This document shows positions 34,542 through 43,572 of a stretch of 64,000 bases of DNA, in pieces; the stretch's first letter is position 1, and each line of letters begins with the position of its first letter. This DNA is from Thermogemmatispora tikiterensis (GTDB lineage Bacteria; Chloroflexota; Ktedonobacteria; Ktedonobacterales; Ktedonobacteraceae). The notes beneath the pieces are model-generated. The model was not told the origin of the DNA. It ran no database searches and saw only the letters and a program-made list of their open reading frames with translations. The translations under genes and the position numbers were made by a program. The DNA is taken from the NCBI RefSeq assembly GCF_003268475.1, contig NZ_MCIF01000002.1, positions 3,087,382-3,151,381 of the forward strand. Direction: 5' to 3'.

Positions 34542-35032
34542 TGTGACGCTTCCTCTGGAGCTTGGTGCCGGTGATTCAGGTACTGCTGCAGAATAAGCGT
34601 CGCTGCCAGAGCATCGACTCCCTGCCGGTTCCTTCCTCCTTTTCCCTGACCACCTCGATGGCCACCACGCCTGGAACGCCTCCCTCCTTCCTCCTGCTCC
34701 CGCTCTGCGAGCAAACGCTGCGCCTCTACGGTCGAGAGGCGCTCATCCCACAGATCGACTGGGATCTTGATATGGCGCTTCAAGCGCTCGACAAAGGCTA
34801 GCACACGCTCTCCCTGCTGATGGATCTGCCCATCAAGGCTGATCGGTAGCCCCACCACGAGCGCCTCAACCTCGTTCTCCTCAATGATGCGCCGCAGCGC
34901 CTCCCACAGCCGGGCCTCGTTGCCGGCTATCTCCAGCGTCGTATAGGGCGAGGCTAGAATCTGCGAGGCATCACTGACGGCCACTCCGATGCGAGCCTCT
35001 CCCACGTCTAAAGCCAGTATGCGAGCCATCAT
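34538..35032 (-). CDS. ruvX: Putative pre-16S rRNA nuclease / Holliday-junction resolvase-like YqgF
   Basis: The 164-residue RNase-H-fold protein begins RILALDVGEARIGVAVSD (first catalytic Asp). It has EALVVGLPISLDG and DLWDERLSTVEAQRLLAER, the conserved motifs of YqgF/RuvX. A basic, Gly/Arg-rich insert (about 112-137, GGRRSRRGGHRGGQGKGG) sits before the last helix; it is unlike the family and may aid RNA binding. Two adjacent ATG codons (35032 and 35029) are possible starts. It is first in the ruvX-mltG-uppP run. Confidence 0.93.
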   Translation of the reverse strand: MMARILALDVGEARIGVAVSDASQILASPYTTLEIAGNEARLWEALRRIIEENEVEALVVGLPISLDGQIHQQGERVLAFVERLKRHIKIPVDLWDERLSTVEAQRLLAEREQEEGGRRSRRGGHRGGQGKGGRNRQGVDALAATLILQQYLNHRHQAPEEASQ

Positions 35033-35261
35033 AAAAAGTCAGACCAGCTTGCTGTCTTTTATTTGCTACTACTTCTTACTATAGAAGAGAGCAGTATCCA
35101 TAGCATTCTAACGAAGGAAGCCTTCACTGTCTACGTCGCCCGGGAAAGAATAGCAAGGGTTGGTCTACGCAGCCTTCCCCTCCTCTCAGCGCCACTCCGG
35201 CGAGCAGCTAGCTGGTCAGTCAACTGGCCCCCCACGGCGCTCGCTACTGGCCTTGCTCAAG

Positions 35262-35314
35262 AAAAACGCCGACAGGCAGCATGGCCAGCCAGTATGGGCC
35301 TAGCTGCCGTCGGC
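35262..35314 (-). terminator. Intrinsic terminator after the Baseplate-J gene
   Basis: On the minus strand GCCGACGGCAG and CTGCCTGTCGGC pair (one bulged base) around a 25-base loop, followed by GTTTTTCTT. It lies about 35 bases past the stop at 35347. The remaining part of the 35033-35346 gap shows nothing else clear. Confidence 0.8.
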
Positions 35315-35346
35315 GCCCTCCTCCGTCTACAGCTTCTCCTAGGAGA

Positions 35347-37992
35347 TCAGGAGACTGTCACGATGTTCCGATGGATATGAATATGATCGCGTAGCAAGGG
35401 CATCCAGGGATAGAAGCCTGGATTGACGGAGATGGCCGTCTGGATATCCACGGCCTGCTTTCCAAGGCGAGTAGCCAGCAGGCTGTTGAGATCGTTGAGC
35501 GCCTGATCCTTGGCCTTCCCGCTGAGCTGGCTCTGCAGCTCTTCGTCACTGATTGCCGGTCCAACCAGCCCTGTGGCCGTCAAAGTCAGCGCCAGGGAGC
35601 TGCCATTGTTATGGGATGTCCCTTTCAAGCTTGTAATAGAGACAGGCTTCTCGCTGAGCAGTTCATACCCCTGTTGCTGTTTCTGGATAGCAGCATTGAG
35701 AGCAGCGCGGGCCGCCTCCTGAATATCGGCAGCGCGGACCACCAGGACCGCTGCCTGGAAGGTGAGGGTCGCAGTGAAGTTCCCACCAGGGGTCACCTGA
35801 CCGACAGCAGGCGTCGCATTGACCTGCTCCTGCACTACTGGCTGACCAGCCAGATCGCCGTTATGCAGCTGCTGCTTGAGCCAGTCACGCATTTCTTGCT
35901 GCAATCGAGTATCCAATTGACCCTTGATGGCATCGACATCGGTATTGGTCACCTGAGGTACACTGCCCAGACCACCGCCCGAGGTAGGCTGAGGATTGGT
36001 GACCGTCAGTTCGTTGGCAGAGGCCCCAATCTGCTGTAGACTCTCGGGGGGGATGACCGTGATGCTATTGGCCGGCACATTGCCGCTGGTGCCGGGGTTG
36101 ACCGCCTCAACCTGGACCGGATAGGTAGTTCCGGGCGTAATCAGTGGCTCGGCGGTCGTTGCGAACTGGATACCCGAGGGAGTTGCTACGATGGTGCCTG
36201 TCGGGATGACGAGCGAGTGGCTGCCTTTATTGGTAAACTCCACCGTCCCGTGGGCCTTAACCACGCCAACCCGCGCCAGTCCACTGGCCCGCCCCTGAGC
36301 CTGGACATTGCGGCTAAAGAGCAGAACCTGGGCTGGCAAGGTATGAGCCGCCACATCCAGACGCGTGGTAGAGCTAGCGGTGAACTGGAGATTCTGGCTA
36401 AAGGCCCGCGCTGGAAGTGTAAAACTCACCTCAGCGGTGGGGACATAATAGGCCATAGCTGCGATAAGAGCTAATAAGAGCACAAGCAGGCCCACGAAGA
36501 GCAACGGACCACGAGCGCTGGCGCTGCGTGTGCTGGCTGGTCGGCGGGGAGAACGGGCAGCGGTGACCCGTGCACCGGCGCCGGTGGTGGGTGCCGTTTT
36601 GCTCTGTGGCCGGCCCGAAACCATCTCGCCCGACCCGCGTGGCGCTGTTCCCGGCAAAGCTGTTCTGGGGGCAGCCGAGCCAGCTGGTCCTCTTACCAGT
36701 GAACCGCTGATCACACGCGGAGGCTCAGGAGCAGAACGGGGAGGCAGCGCACGCGTAGGCAACGCCTCAATATCGGGCAGAGCCAGCTCGCTCTCCTCCT
36801 CTTCAGCGCCAGGGATAGCCGTCTCTCCGTCAAATCCACTCACTCGCGAAGGGGATGATCTGCCATAGCTCCGCGCCCCCAACCCGGACACGGAGGACGG
36901 GAAGTCTTCCTCTTCCTCCGCTGGTTCCTCGCTACCAGGGGTACTCCAGCGCTCGACAGAAAGGTGTGTCGACGGCAGAGCGATATCCCCCTGATCACCC
37001 AGATCCTCGACCTCGGCTTCCAGCAGGGTTCCGCGCCGACCCGAGATCGCCGGAATATCGTCCTCGACCTCGTCGATGGGAGCGAAGGCTCCGCGTTGTT
37101 CGGGAAGAGAGCTGGGGGAGATCTCCTCGATACGACTGAAGGGATCGGCTGCTTCCTCTTCCTCCTGGCGCTCTCCTGTTTCAAGGGGGGCAGTAGTATA
37201 GGACTGCCGATCCAAGCCGGCAGGCGCAGCGCGTGCGGGGCCCGGCTGCGCGGCCTGGCGAATGTGCTGGGCGGTGCGGAAATCCTCCAGCAGCGTATCC
37301 TCAGCTTCATCCTCCTCCTGCCCAGACGGGAGGAGTGGAGAGATCTCCGCGGAGGCATCGATTGGTTCGATATGAAAGTCATAAGAGTGCTCGGTCGATG
37401 GCTGAGAGTATCGGCGGACGGAGCCGCCTGCCTCAGCGGGGCGCTGAGGACTGGCCAGGTCTTCGATGAGTGGTTCCCGGCTTTCGCGTGGGCGCCCGAA
37501 AGAGCTTGACAATGTGCCAGGCTCCTCCACCCCTTTCAGCGATCTCTGGCCGGGCGTCGGCGCGCGCGGCAGTAACGGTTTCTCCTCCCTCTCCTCAGCT
37601 CCGCTAGAGAGAGTGCGCTGCTGCTCAGCGCGAGTACGCGCCGCAAGGCCGCGTGTCGGTGACCGTGAGCTAGAGCTATGTTGCAGGGTACGTGCGGGCC
37701 GGCTGCCCGGGCGCGCTCGACTGCTGGGAGGAGAGGTCAGAGACTCGGCCACCTTGAAGCCTGCAGCCTTGACCACTACTCGGACCTGACGATCCGAGCT
37801 GACGACGAGCACATCCTTGCCCAGCTCGCGCGTGCGTGCATGCAGCAGCCGCCAACCCACGTGGCTGCGCAATTTGGTCTGCGGGGGCACCACCAGAATG
37901 AGACGCCGCGCTGGAACCTTCTCCAGGCGCTGGCGCACGTCGGTCAGTTCTTCCTCGGGGCCAAGATAAATAATCTGCTGCTCGTCAGACAT
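35347..37992 (-). CDS. Membrane protein with Baseplate-J-like extracellular domain and long disordered region
   Basis: From the ATG at 37992 (GGAG upstream) the protein is 881 residues. The order is a compact N-terminal alpha/beta domain (about 1-85, IYLGPEEELTDVRQRLEKVPARRLILVVPPQTKL in outline), about 370 residues of acidic, Glu/Ser/Pro-rich disordered sequence, a basic segment, and a transmembrane helix (LLFVGLLVLLLALIAAMAYYV). About 340 residues outside resemble Baseplate_J: TIVATPSGIQFATTAEPLI and YPVQVEAVNPGTSGNVPANSI. Proteins of this architecture are frequent in Chloroflexota and have no fixed role. It follows the FtsA-like gene by 175 bases. Confidence 0.75.
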   Translation of the reverse strand: MSDEQQIIYLGPEEELTDVRQRLEKVPARRLILVVPPQTKLRSHVGWRLLHARTRELGKDVLVVSSDRQVRVVVKAAGFKVAESLTSPPSSRARPGSRPARTLQHSSSSRSPTRGLAARTRAEQQRTLSSGAEEREEKPLLPRAPTPGQRSLKGVEEPGTLSSSFGRPRESREPLIEDLASPQRPAEAGGSVRRYSQPSTEHSYDFHIEPIDASAEISPLLPSGQEEDEAEDTLLEDFRTAQHIRQAAQPGPARAAPAGLDRQSYTTAPLETGERQEEEEAADPFSRIEEISPSSLPEQRGAFAPIDEVEDDIPAISGRRGTLLEAEVEDLGDQGDIALPSTHLSVERWSTPGSEEPAEEEEDFPSSVSGLGARSYGRSSPSRVSGFDGETAIPGAEEEESELALPDIEALPTRALPPRSAPEPPRVISGSLVRGPAGSAAPRTALPGTAPRGSGEMVSGRPQSKTAPTTGAGARVTAARSPRRPASTRSASARGPLLFVGLLVLLLALIAAMAYYVPTAEVSFTLPARAFSQNLQFTASSTTRLDVAAHTLPAQVLLFSRNVQAQGRASGLARVGVVKAHGTVEFTNKGSHSLVIPTGTIVATPSGIQFATTAEPLITPGTTYPVQVEAVNPGTSGNVPANSITVIPPESLQQIGASANELTVTNPQPTSGGGLGSVPQVTNTDVDAIKGQLDTRLQQEMRDWLKQQLHNGDLAGQPVVQEQVNATPAVGQVTPGGNFTATLTFQAAVLVVRAADIQEAARAALNAAIQKQQQGYELLSEKPVSITSLKGTSHNNGSSLALTLTATGLVGPAISDEELQSQLSGKAKDQALNDLNSLLATRLGKQAVDIQTAISVNPGFYPWMPLLRDHIHIHRNIVTVS

Positions 37993-38167
37993 GTGCCCTA
38001 CTCCCTGCATGCAGGCCAGCACGCGACTGCTTCTACGTGGGCCCTGTCTTCTGTCGTTGTCTCATGCCTGTCTGCGCTCTTCGGCTGGTTGCCAGCCAGG
38101 GCGAAACACCAGTGGCAATGCGCGAGGCTCTCCCCTCTCCCCTGGCCACTCGCCGCGCGCTCGCGCC

Positions 38168-39502
38168 TCAGAGATGCATATTCTGGATAACTTTGTAGAG
38201 CGCTTGCTCCAGGGTACTATTCTCATTCTGAAGCTCGATAGCCTGGTAGGCCAGGGCCATCGGCGTGATATCCTGTGCATCGCGTAGCAGCTGACGCGGG
38301 TCAAGGATGCTGGTGACCATATCCGGTTGGACCGTCTCAATCAGCGGCGGACGGGCGAAAGGTAGGCGTTCCGTCCAGGGAAAGCTCCGTAGTTTTTCCT
38401 GCAGATCGGGCAGAGCTGAGCCACCACCGACCATATAGATCGCTGGCGGTAGAAGCTCGTTCTTCGCCAATTCCTCGATGAGCAGCTCCACACTGTCCAT
38501 CCAGGTCTGGCACTCGGGAGCCAGAATGGCTCTGATCTCATCGCGCTCGTGACCCTTAACCATCCCATTGCTGTAAAGCACCTTGAGCTTCTCCGCTTCT
38601 TTCAACGAGAGACCCTTGCCCGTTGCCAGGCGCCGCGTAAAGGTTCGCCCTCCCAGGGCAAACATGCGTGTCTCTTCGATGCCACCCTGGCGCACCAGGG
38701 CGATATCGGTTGTTCCCCCACCGACATCAATGAAGATCGCCCCACTATCAGCACTCGCGTTGGTGCTGAGACAGCGCGCCAGGGCATACGGCTCCGCCAC
38801 GATGGCCACCAGGCGCAGATCAAGACCCTGGGCTACGGTCTCCAGCGCCCCTAACTGCATGAGGGGAGCAAAGGCGCTGAAGAGAGTCAGAGAGAGATGG
38901 CGCCCGCGGAAACCAATGGGGTTCGTGACCACCTGCCCATCAACGCGCACCGAGATCACCGCAGCGTTGGTGAGACGCACCTCAATATTCTGATATCCCG
39001 TCTCAGCTGCAATACGATCGCGGGCATTTTTCAGCAGCTTCTGCTGAGCCATGCCGATCAGGCTTTCCAGCTCATCGGGCGTAATGAACTTGTTCGGTTG
39101 CTGACGGGTCTTGGTCACCGTGATCGAGCTGCCTTTGACCAGCTCACCAGCAATGCCAATGACTGCATCCGGCGCCACGATATCGCCGGCAGCTCGCTCA
39201 GCCTGGATCAGAGCCTCATTGCAGCCCTGAATGACTCCCTCGATATCCGTGACGATGCCATCGGACATATGTGAGTAGCTCTGGCGATGCCGACCCACGC
39301 CGAGCACGATGCCCTGGTCATCTACAACCTCGAAGACGATCGCCTTCGCGTACTCTGTGCCAATATCAAGGGCAGTATAGAACTGGCGCCCACTCCCGTC
39401 GCCATACTGCTCCTCGTAGCCGTCCTCGGGGACATATTCGTAGCTGCCTTCTCTGATCTGTCCCCGGAAGAGAGAGCGCAAGCGGTCAAAGAGCTTTACC
39501 AT
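38168..39502 (-). CDS. FtsA/PilM-like actin-fold ATPase
   Basis: The 444-residue protein has the actin/HSP70 fold. It shows FYTALDIGTEYAKAIVFEV (phosphate 1), FIDVGGGTTDIALVRQGG (phosphate 2), a GGRTFTRRLA segment and MVGGGSALPDLQEKL (adenosine motif). The SHUTS-2-like insertion (GLSLKEAEKLKVLYSNG) is as in FtsA. The N-terminal 40 residues are basic and acidic, non-conserved. It may drive division, shape or a pilus-like structure. Its neighbour is the Baseplate-J membrane protein, not ftsZ, so its role is likely envelope-linked but not certainly division. Confidence 0.85.
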   Translation of the reverse strand: MVKLFDRLRSLFRGQIREGSYEYVPEDGYEEQYGDGSGRQFYTALDIGTEYAKAIVFEVVDDQGIVLGVGRHRQSYSHMSDGIVTDIEGVIQGCNEALIQAERAAGDIVAPDAVIGIAGELVKGSSITVTKTRQQPNKFITPDELESLIGMAQQKLLKNARDRIAAETGYQNIEVRLTNAAVISVRVDGQVVTNPIGFRGRHLSLTLFSAFAPLMQLGALETVAQGLDLRLVAIVAEPYALARCLSTNASADSGAIFIDVGGGTTDIALVRQGGIEETRMFALGGRTFTRRLATGKGLSLKEAEKLKVLYSNGMVKGHERDEIRAILAPECQTWMDSVELLIEELAKNELLPPAIYMVGGGSALPDLQEKLRSFPWTERLPFARPPLIETVQPDMVTSILDPRQLLRDAQDITPMALAYQAIELQNENSTLEQALYKVIQNMHL

Positions 39503-39983
39503 CAGAACTCACAACATCCCCTGTTGATGCATGCCACAGAGAACATGCCGCCTTTCGGTCCAGGCTTTAATAGGTGAACACGAGCACTACACGTACGTTA
39601 TAACACAATGCCTGCTGGACAACAAGGGGCACCAGCTTCGCACTTTCCGTGGGCCTCCCCACTCAGCCAGTGTGCACCGCCTGCCCTGTGATGATGAGTC
39701 TCCCTCGTCTTCCTGTTCCTGACCGCGAGGCTGCTGCCGGCCTTCCTTCGGTCGGGCAGCGCCCGGGTCCGGCATCAGTGTGGCAGCGTCCTTGCTCTAC
39801 GCCTGGCCTGGCTCATGCCAGCCAGGTCGATTGATTGGTTGGTTGGTTCTGGCTGGGCCAGCGAGCGAGTCTATCTGCTGGCTTTCTCTTCGCTGTGGAG
39901 CCAGCTCTCTCCCAAGGAGGAGCCTGCTGATGTTGTCCTGGGCGAGGCCGGGCAGGCCCCTGTTCGGACCTGCCGGCCAGCTC
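39503..39983. other. Non-coding region between alaS and the FtsA-like gene
   Basis: The 3' side of alaS and the leader of the FtsA-like gene. Apart from the promoter at 39597-39625 and an ACGTACGT palindrome at 39591-39598 near its predicted start, I see a direct run of TTGATTGGTTGGTTGGTTC at about 39830-39847 and nothing else of note. Confidence 0.4.
39597..39625 (-). promoter_or_regulatory. Promoter of the FtsA-like/Baseplate-J operon
   Basis: Minus strand TTGTTG (39620-39625), 17 bases, TATAAC (39597-39602); start predicted near 39590, inside or beside the palindrome ACGTACGT. It is about 90 bases upstream of the FtsA-like start codon at 39502. Confidence 0.6.
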
Positions 39984-42626
39984 TCAACTCAGGGCCTGCT
40001 CAACGAGCGAAGGCACCAGGGCCAGCGCTGCGCTGAGGGCCTCTTTCTCGCGTCCGCCACCCTGAGCATATTCTGGCCGACCGCCGCCTTTTCCGCCGAG
40101 TCGCTGGCCCACGGCGGCGGCGATCTTGCCGGCGTGCAGGCCGCGCTGGACCAGCTCGGGAGCGACCAGAACCTGCACGCTTACTCGTTCATCGTAGGCA
40201 GCAGCGAGCGCTACTACGCCTGGGCGCCCCAACTTATTGCGCGTCATCTCAGCAATCTCACGCAGCACGCGATCGTCGGGAGCCGAAAGGCTGGCTGTCA
40301 CCACCGGCACACCGTTCACCTCGCGCGCCTGCTCCGCCAGAGAGGCCGCCTGGCGTCTGGCCTCTTCCCGCTGATACTGCCCCAGCTGGCGACGCAATGC
40401 TGCCAGCTCGTCGCGTAGCTGATCAACGCGCTCGATCAGATGGTCCGGCTGGGTCTGCAAGCGGCTCGCCAGGGTTTCGACGAGCAGCTTACGCCCGCGG
40501 AGATACTGCTCGGCGCCGCGTCCGGTAAGAGCCTCGATACGGCGAATACCGGCGGCAATGCTTGTCTCCTGGGTCGTGACGTAGATGCCAATCTGCCCGG
40601 TGGCGCGGCAGTGCGTACCTCCGCACAACTCTTTGCTGCTCCCCATCGAGACAACGCGCACCTGCTCGTCATATTTCTCTCCGAAGAGGGCCATCGCGCC
40701 CGTCTTGAGCGCCTCCTCCAGTGGCATAATCTCGGTGATCACCGGATAGTCGGCGCGAATCCAGCTATTCACCAGCTCATCCAGACGGACCAGGTCTTCG
40801 CTGGTGAGAGCACGGGGAGAGGCAAAGTCGAAGCGCAGGCGCTCCGGCTCAACCAGCGAGCCGCGCTGCTCAACCTGGGGACCAAGCAGGTCTCGCAGGG
40901 CCTTATGCAGCAGATGAGTGGCGCTGTGGTTGCGCATAGTGTCTTCGCGACGCTGGGCATCGACCTCTGCCTGGACCGTCTCGCCAACCCGCAGGTAGCC
41001 CTCCGTGACACGGCCATAGTGGACAATCAGGCTTTTGAGGGGGCGCTGAGTATCTTCGACGACAAAGGTTCCTACCATTCCTTTAAGCAGGCCACGATCG
41101 CCAACCTGGCCACCGCTCTCGGCGTAGAACGGGGTGCGATCCAGAATCACCAGCGCCTCTTGCGGTGCACTGACGCTCTCGACTTCTTCACCATTGACCA
41201 GCAGCGCCACAACAGTGCCGCTAGCGCTGGTGGTTTCATAGCCGAGGAAGGTGGTTGAGGTGACACGGGCCGCGACTTCGGCGAGCTGCTGGTCGTTACG
41301 GGCCTGGGCAAAGGGACTGGCCGCGCGGCTGCGCTCCTGTTGCTGACGCATGGCCTCCTGGAAGTCCTCTACGTCAACGGTGAAGCCCTGCTCCGCCGCA
41401 ATCTCCTGAGTCAATTCCAGAGGGAAGCCGTGGGTATCGTACAGCTTGAAAGCCTCGACCCCGGGGATCACCGTCGTGCCGCGCTGCTTTAGTTCAGCCA
41501 GCAGCTCGGTCAGCAGCTGCAAACCGGTGGAGAGCGTTTGATTAAATTTCTTCTCCTCCATACTGAGCAGAGCCACAATGCGATCGCGGTGCTGGCGCAG
41601 CTCGCTATAGTGGCCGCCCATCAGCTCGATCACGGTATCGGCAGCCTCGGCCAGGAAGGGCTTCTCCAGTCCAAGCAAGCGACCGTGACGGACGGCGCGA
41701 CGCAGGATACGGCGAAAGATATAGCCGCGGCCCTCGTTGCTGGGCAGCACGCCATCGGCAGCCAGAAAGACCAGGGCGCGCCCGTGGTCGGCGATGACGC
41801 GCAGCGACGTGTCGGTGCGAGCATCGCGGCCATAGGCCGTGCCGGCCAGGGTGGCAAAGCGGTCAATAATCGCCCGGAAAACATCCGTCTCAAAGACCGA
41901 CTGCTTGCCCTGGAGGACCATCGTCAGGCGCTCCAGGCCCATGCCCGTATCGATATTCTTGCGCGGCAGCGGCGTGCGCTTGCCATCGAGATCCTGATAG
42001 AACTGCATAAAGACCAGGTTCCAGATCTCCAGGAAGCGTTCGCATTCGCAGCCGGGCTTGCAGTCTGGTCTACCGCAGCCATGCTCGACGCCGCGATCGT
42101 AATAGATCTCCGAATCCGGTCCACAGGGGCCAGCGGCTCCCGGCGGTCCCCACCAGTTATCTTCCAGACGCACAATGGCCTCATCAGGAATGCCGGTGAT
42201 CTCCGTCCAGTAGCGCGGGGCCTCGTCATCCTCGGGATGGACCGTTGGATGAAGACGCTCGGGAGGGATCTTGACAACCTGGGTCAGAAATTCCCAGGCA
42301 TAGGCGATCGCCTCGCGCTTGAAGTAGTCTCCCACCGAGAAATTGCCCAGCATCTCGAAGAAGGTCAGCGTGCGCTCATTGCCCACTTTATCAATATCCG
42401 TCGTGCGGAAACACTTCTGCACCGAGGTGAGCCGCGTGGCGGGAGGCGTCTCGCGCCCCAGAAAGAAAGGAATCATCTGCTGCATACCGGCGGTGGTCAG
42501 AAGCACCGTCGGATCGTCGCGCGGGATGAGCGACGAGCTGGGCATCAGATAGTGACCTTTCTGGACAAAGAAGTCCAGGAAGCGTTGGCGAATTTCTGCA
42601 GTGGTAGGCTGCACTTTTACAGACAC
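39984..42626 (-). CDS. alaS: Alanine--tRNA ligase
   Basis: The 880-residue class-II synthetase has FLDFFVQKGHYLMPSSSLIPRDDPTVLLTTAGMQQM (motif 1-2 region, in outline) and the editing-domain zinc sites HSATHLLHKAL and CGGTHCRATGQIG. The C-terminal DHHA1 domain (GKGGGRPEYAQGGG) is present. All domains (aminoacylation, editing, C-Ala) are intact. The start is GTG at 42626 with GAGGAGG upstream. It is divergent from the kinase gene at 42955 across about 330 bases. Confidence 0.98.
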   Translation of the reverse strand: MSVKVQPTTAEIRQRFLDFFVQKGHYLMPSSSLIPRDDPTVLLTTAGMQQMIPFFLGRETPPATRLTSVQKCFRTTDIDKVGNERTLTFFEMLGNFSVGDYFKREAIAYAWEFLTQVVKIPPERLHPTVHPEDDEAPRYWTEITGIPDEAIVRLEDNWWGPPGAAGPCGPDSEIYYDRGVEHGCGRPDCKPGCECERFLEIWNLVFMQFYQDLDGKRTPLPRKNIDTGMGLERLTMVLQGKQSVFETDVFRAIIDRFATLAGTAYGRDARTDTSLRVIADHGRALVFLAADGVLPSNEGRGYIFRRILRRAVRHGRLLGLEKPFLAEAADTVIELMGGHYSELRQHRDRIVALLSMEEKKFNQTLSTGLQLLTELLAELKQRGTTVIPGVEAFKLYDTHGFPLELTQEIAAEQGFTVDVEDFQEAMRQQQERSRAASPFAQARNDQQLAEVAARVTSTTFLGYETTSASGTVVALLVNGEEVESVSAPQEALVILDRTPFYAESGGQVGDRGLLKGMVGTFVVEDTQRPLKSLIVHYGRVTEGYLRVGETVQAEVDAQRREDTMRNHSATHLLHKALRDLLGPQVEQRGSLVEPERLRFDFASPRALTSEDLVRLDELVNSWIRADYPVITEIMPLEEALKTGAMALFGEKYDEQVRVVSMGSSKELCGGTHCRATGQIGIYVTTQETSIAAGIRRIEALTGRGAEQYLRGRKLLVETLASRLQTQPDHLIERVDQLRDELAALRRQLGQYQREEARRQAASLAEQAREVNGVPVVTASLSAPDDRVLREIAEMTRNKLGRPGVVALAAAYDERVSVQVLVAPELVQRGLHAGKIAAAVGQRLGGKGGGRPEYAQGGGREKEALSAALALVPSLVEQALS

Positions 42627-42954
42627 AGCTGCCTCCTCACTAGTACAATCGGGCTGGGCTCACCCGCGGCACCTGAGCGGGACGGCTTGGAAGTTACCAA
42701 TCCAAAACAAATCAGCTTGATCGACTCAGCGCCTTGGTCTTGGTTGGTAGAGCGAGCGCTCAAGCGCGCCACTTCATCAGTCCAGATCGCTATAAGTAGA
42801 TGAGATCCGGTGTGGATAATAGAACCAGCGTCCTCCCCAGCACGATGCCGCGTCCCGCCAGATCGGGCATAGGTAATATCTAGAGCCATTTGTGCACGGG
42901 CATTATATCAAAGCCAGGGACCTATCGCAATGCCTGTGGAAAGGAGCGAGGTGC

Positions 42955-43470
42955 ATGCCTGTTTCGATGAAGCTTCCCCGTCGCACGCTGCTGGTCCTCT
43001 GCGGGCCTGCCGGCTCCGGCAAGAGTACCTTCGCCGCGCGCTACTTCAGCGCGATACCCACGATGGTGGTCTCTTCGGATTACTGCCGGGCCATGATCTG
43101 CGATGATCCGACCAATCAGCAGGTCAACCGCGACACTTTCGACGTTTTCCACTATATAATCAGGAAGCGTCTGTTCAACGGGCGCTTCACGGTGGCCGAT
43201 AGCACAGCTCTCCACGCGGAGGCGCGGCGCAAGCTCTGGGAGCTGGCTTTTCATTTCGGTTACCTGAAATGCCTGGTGGTTTTCAATGTCTCGCTAGCTA
43301 CCTGCCTTGAGCGCGATCGCCTGCGCGAGCGCCAGGTCGGCCCGCAGGTGATTGAATACCATATCCGCCTCCTGCAAAAGGCGCTGCAGGAGATTCCTGC
43401 CGAGCAGTGGGACCGCGTCTATTTGCTCAATGAGCACGACATGGAGGCGACGATCGAGATCGACCCCTGA
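42955..43470 (+). CDS. P-loop kinase of the AAA_33/polynucleotide-kinase type
   Basis: The 171-residue protein starts at the ATG at 42955 (AAGGAG upstream); an upstream frame start at 42892 has no good site. It has Walker A LVLCGPAGSGKSTFAARYF, a Ser-Asp-Tyr segment, the ADSTALHAEARRKLWELA loop and RDRLRERQVGPQVIEYHIRLLQ, a lid typical of Zeta-toxin/PNK-like kinases. It could phosphorylate a nucleic-acid 5' end or a small molecule. It is followed within 103 bases by a HAD hydrolase, a phosphatase fold, on the same strand. Confidence 0.8.
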   Translation: MPVSMKLPRRTLLVLCGPAGSGKSTFAARYFSAIPTMVVSSDYCRAMICDDPTNQQVNRDTFDVFHYIIRKRLFNGRFTVADSTALHAEARRKLWELAFHFGYLKCLVVFNVSLATCLERDRLRERQVGPQVIEYHIRLLQKALQEIPAEQWDRVYLLNEHDMEATIEIDP

Positions 43471-43572
43471 CTGGTGTCAGCTTCACCTCGTCAGGCCAGG
43501 CTCCGCCTTCTCCTGGTCCTGCTTTTCTCAATCGAGCGAGAAAACTTTGAGAGAAAGGATTGTCTTTATTCT

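Noticed and set aside
42660..42700. GCTCAGGTGCCGCGGGTGAGC hairpin-like segment (minus strand, in outline) before alaS, resembling the T-box core GGTACCGCG
   Set aside because: The TGGN bulge needed to pair with the tRNA end is absent and no stem I or alanine specifier loop could be placed, so a T-box is not supported.
42740..42790. CTGATGA (minus strand) upstream of alaS as a hammerhead ribozyme core
   Set aside because: The second core strand GAAA and a cleavage-site strand are missing at suitable distances.
41538..42803. Long plus-strand open frame antisense to alaS (421 codons)
   Set aside because: It mirrors the codon structure of alaS, has no ribosome site and no recognisable domain; typical shadow in GC-rich DNA. 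The same applies to 274-1026 (minus) and 12606-13391 (plus).
42811..42819. Perfect DnaA box (TTATCCACA on the minus strand) between alaS and the kinase gene
   Set aside because: Single copy; a 9-base match on either strand is expected about once in two such windows, and there is no cluster, AT-rich unwinding element or replication gene here.
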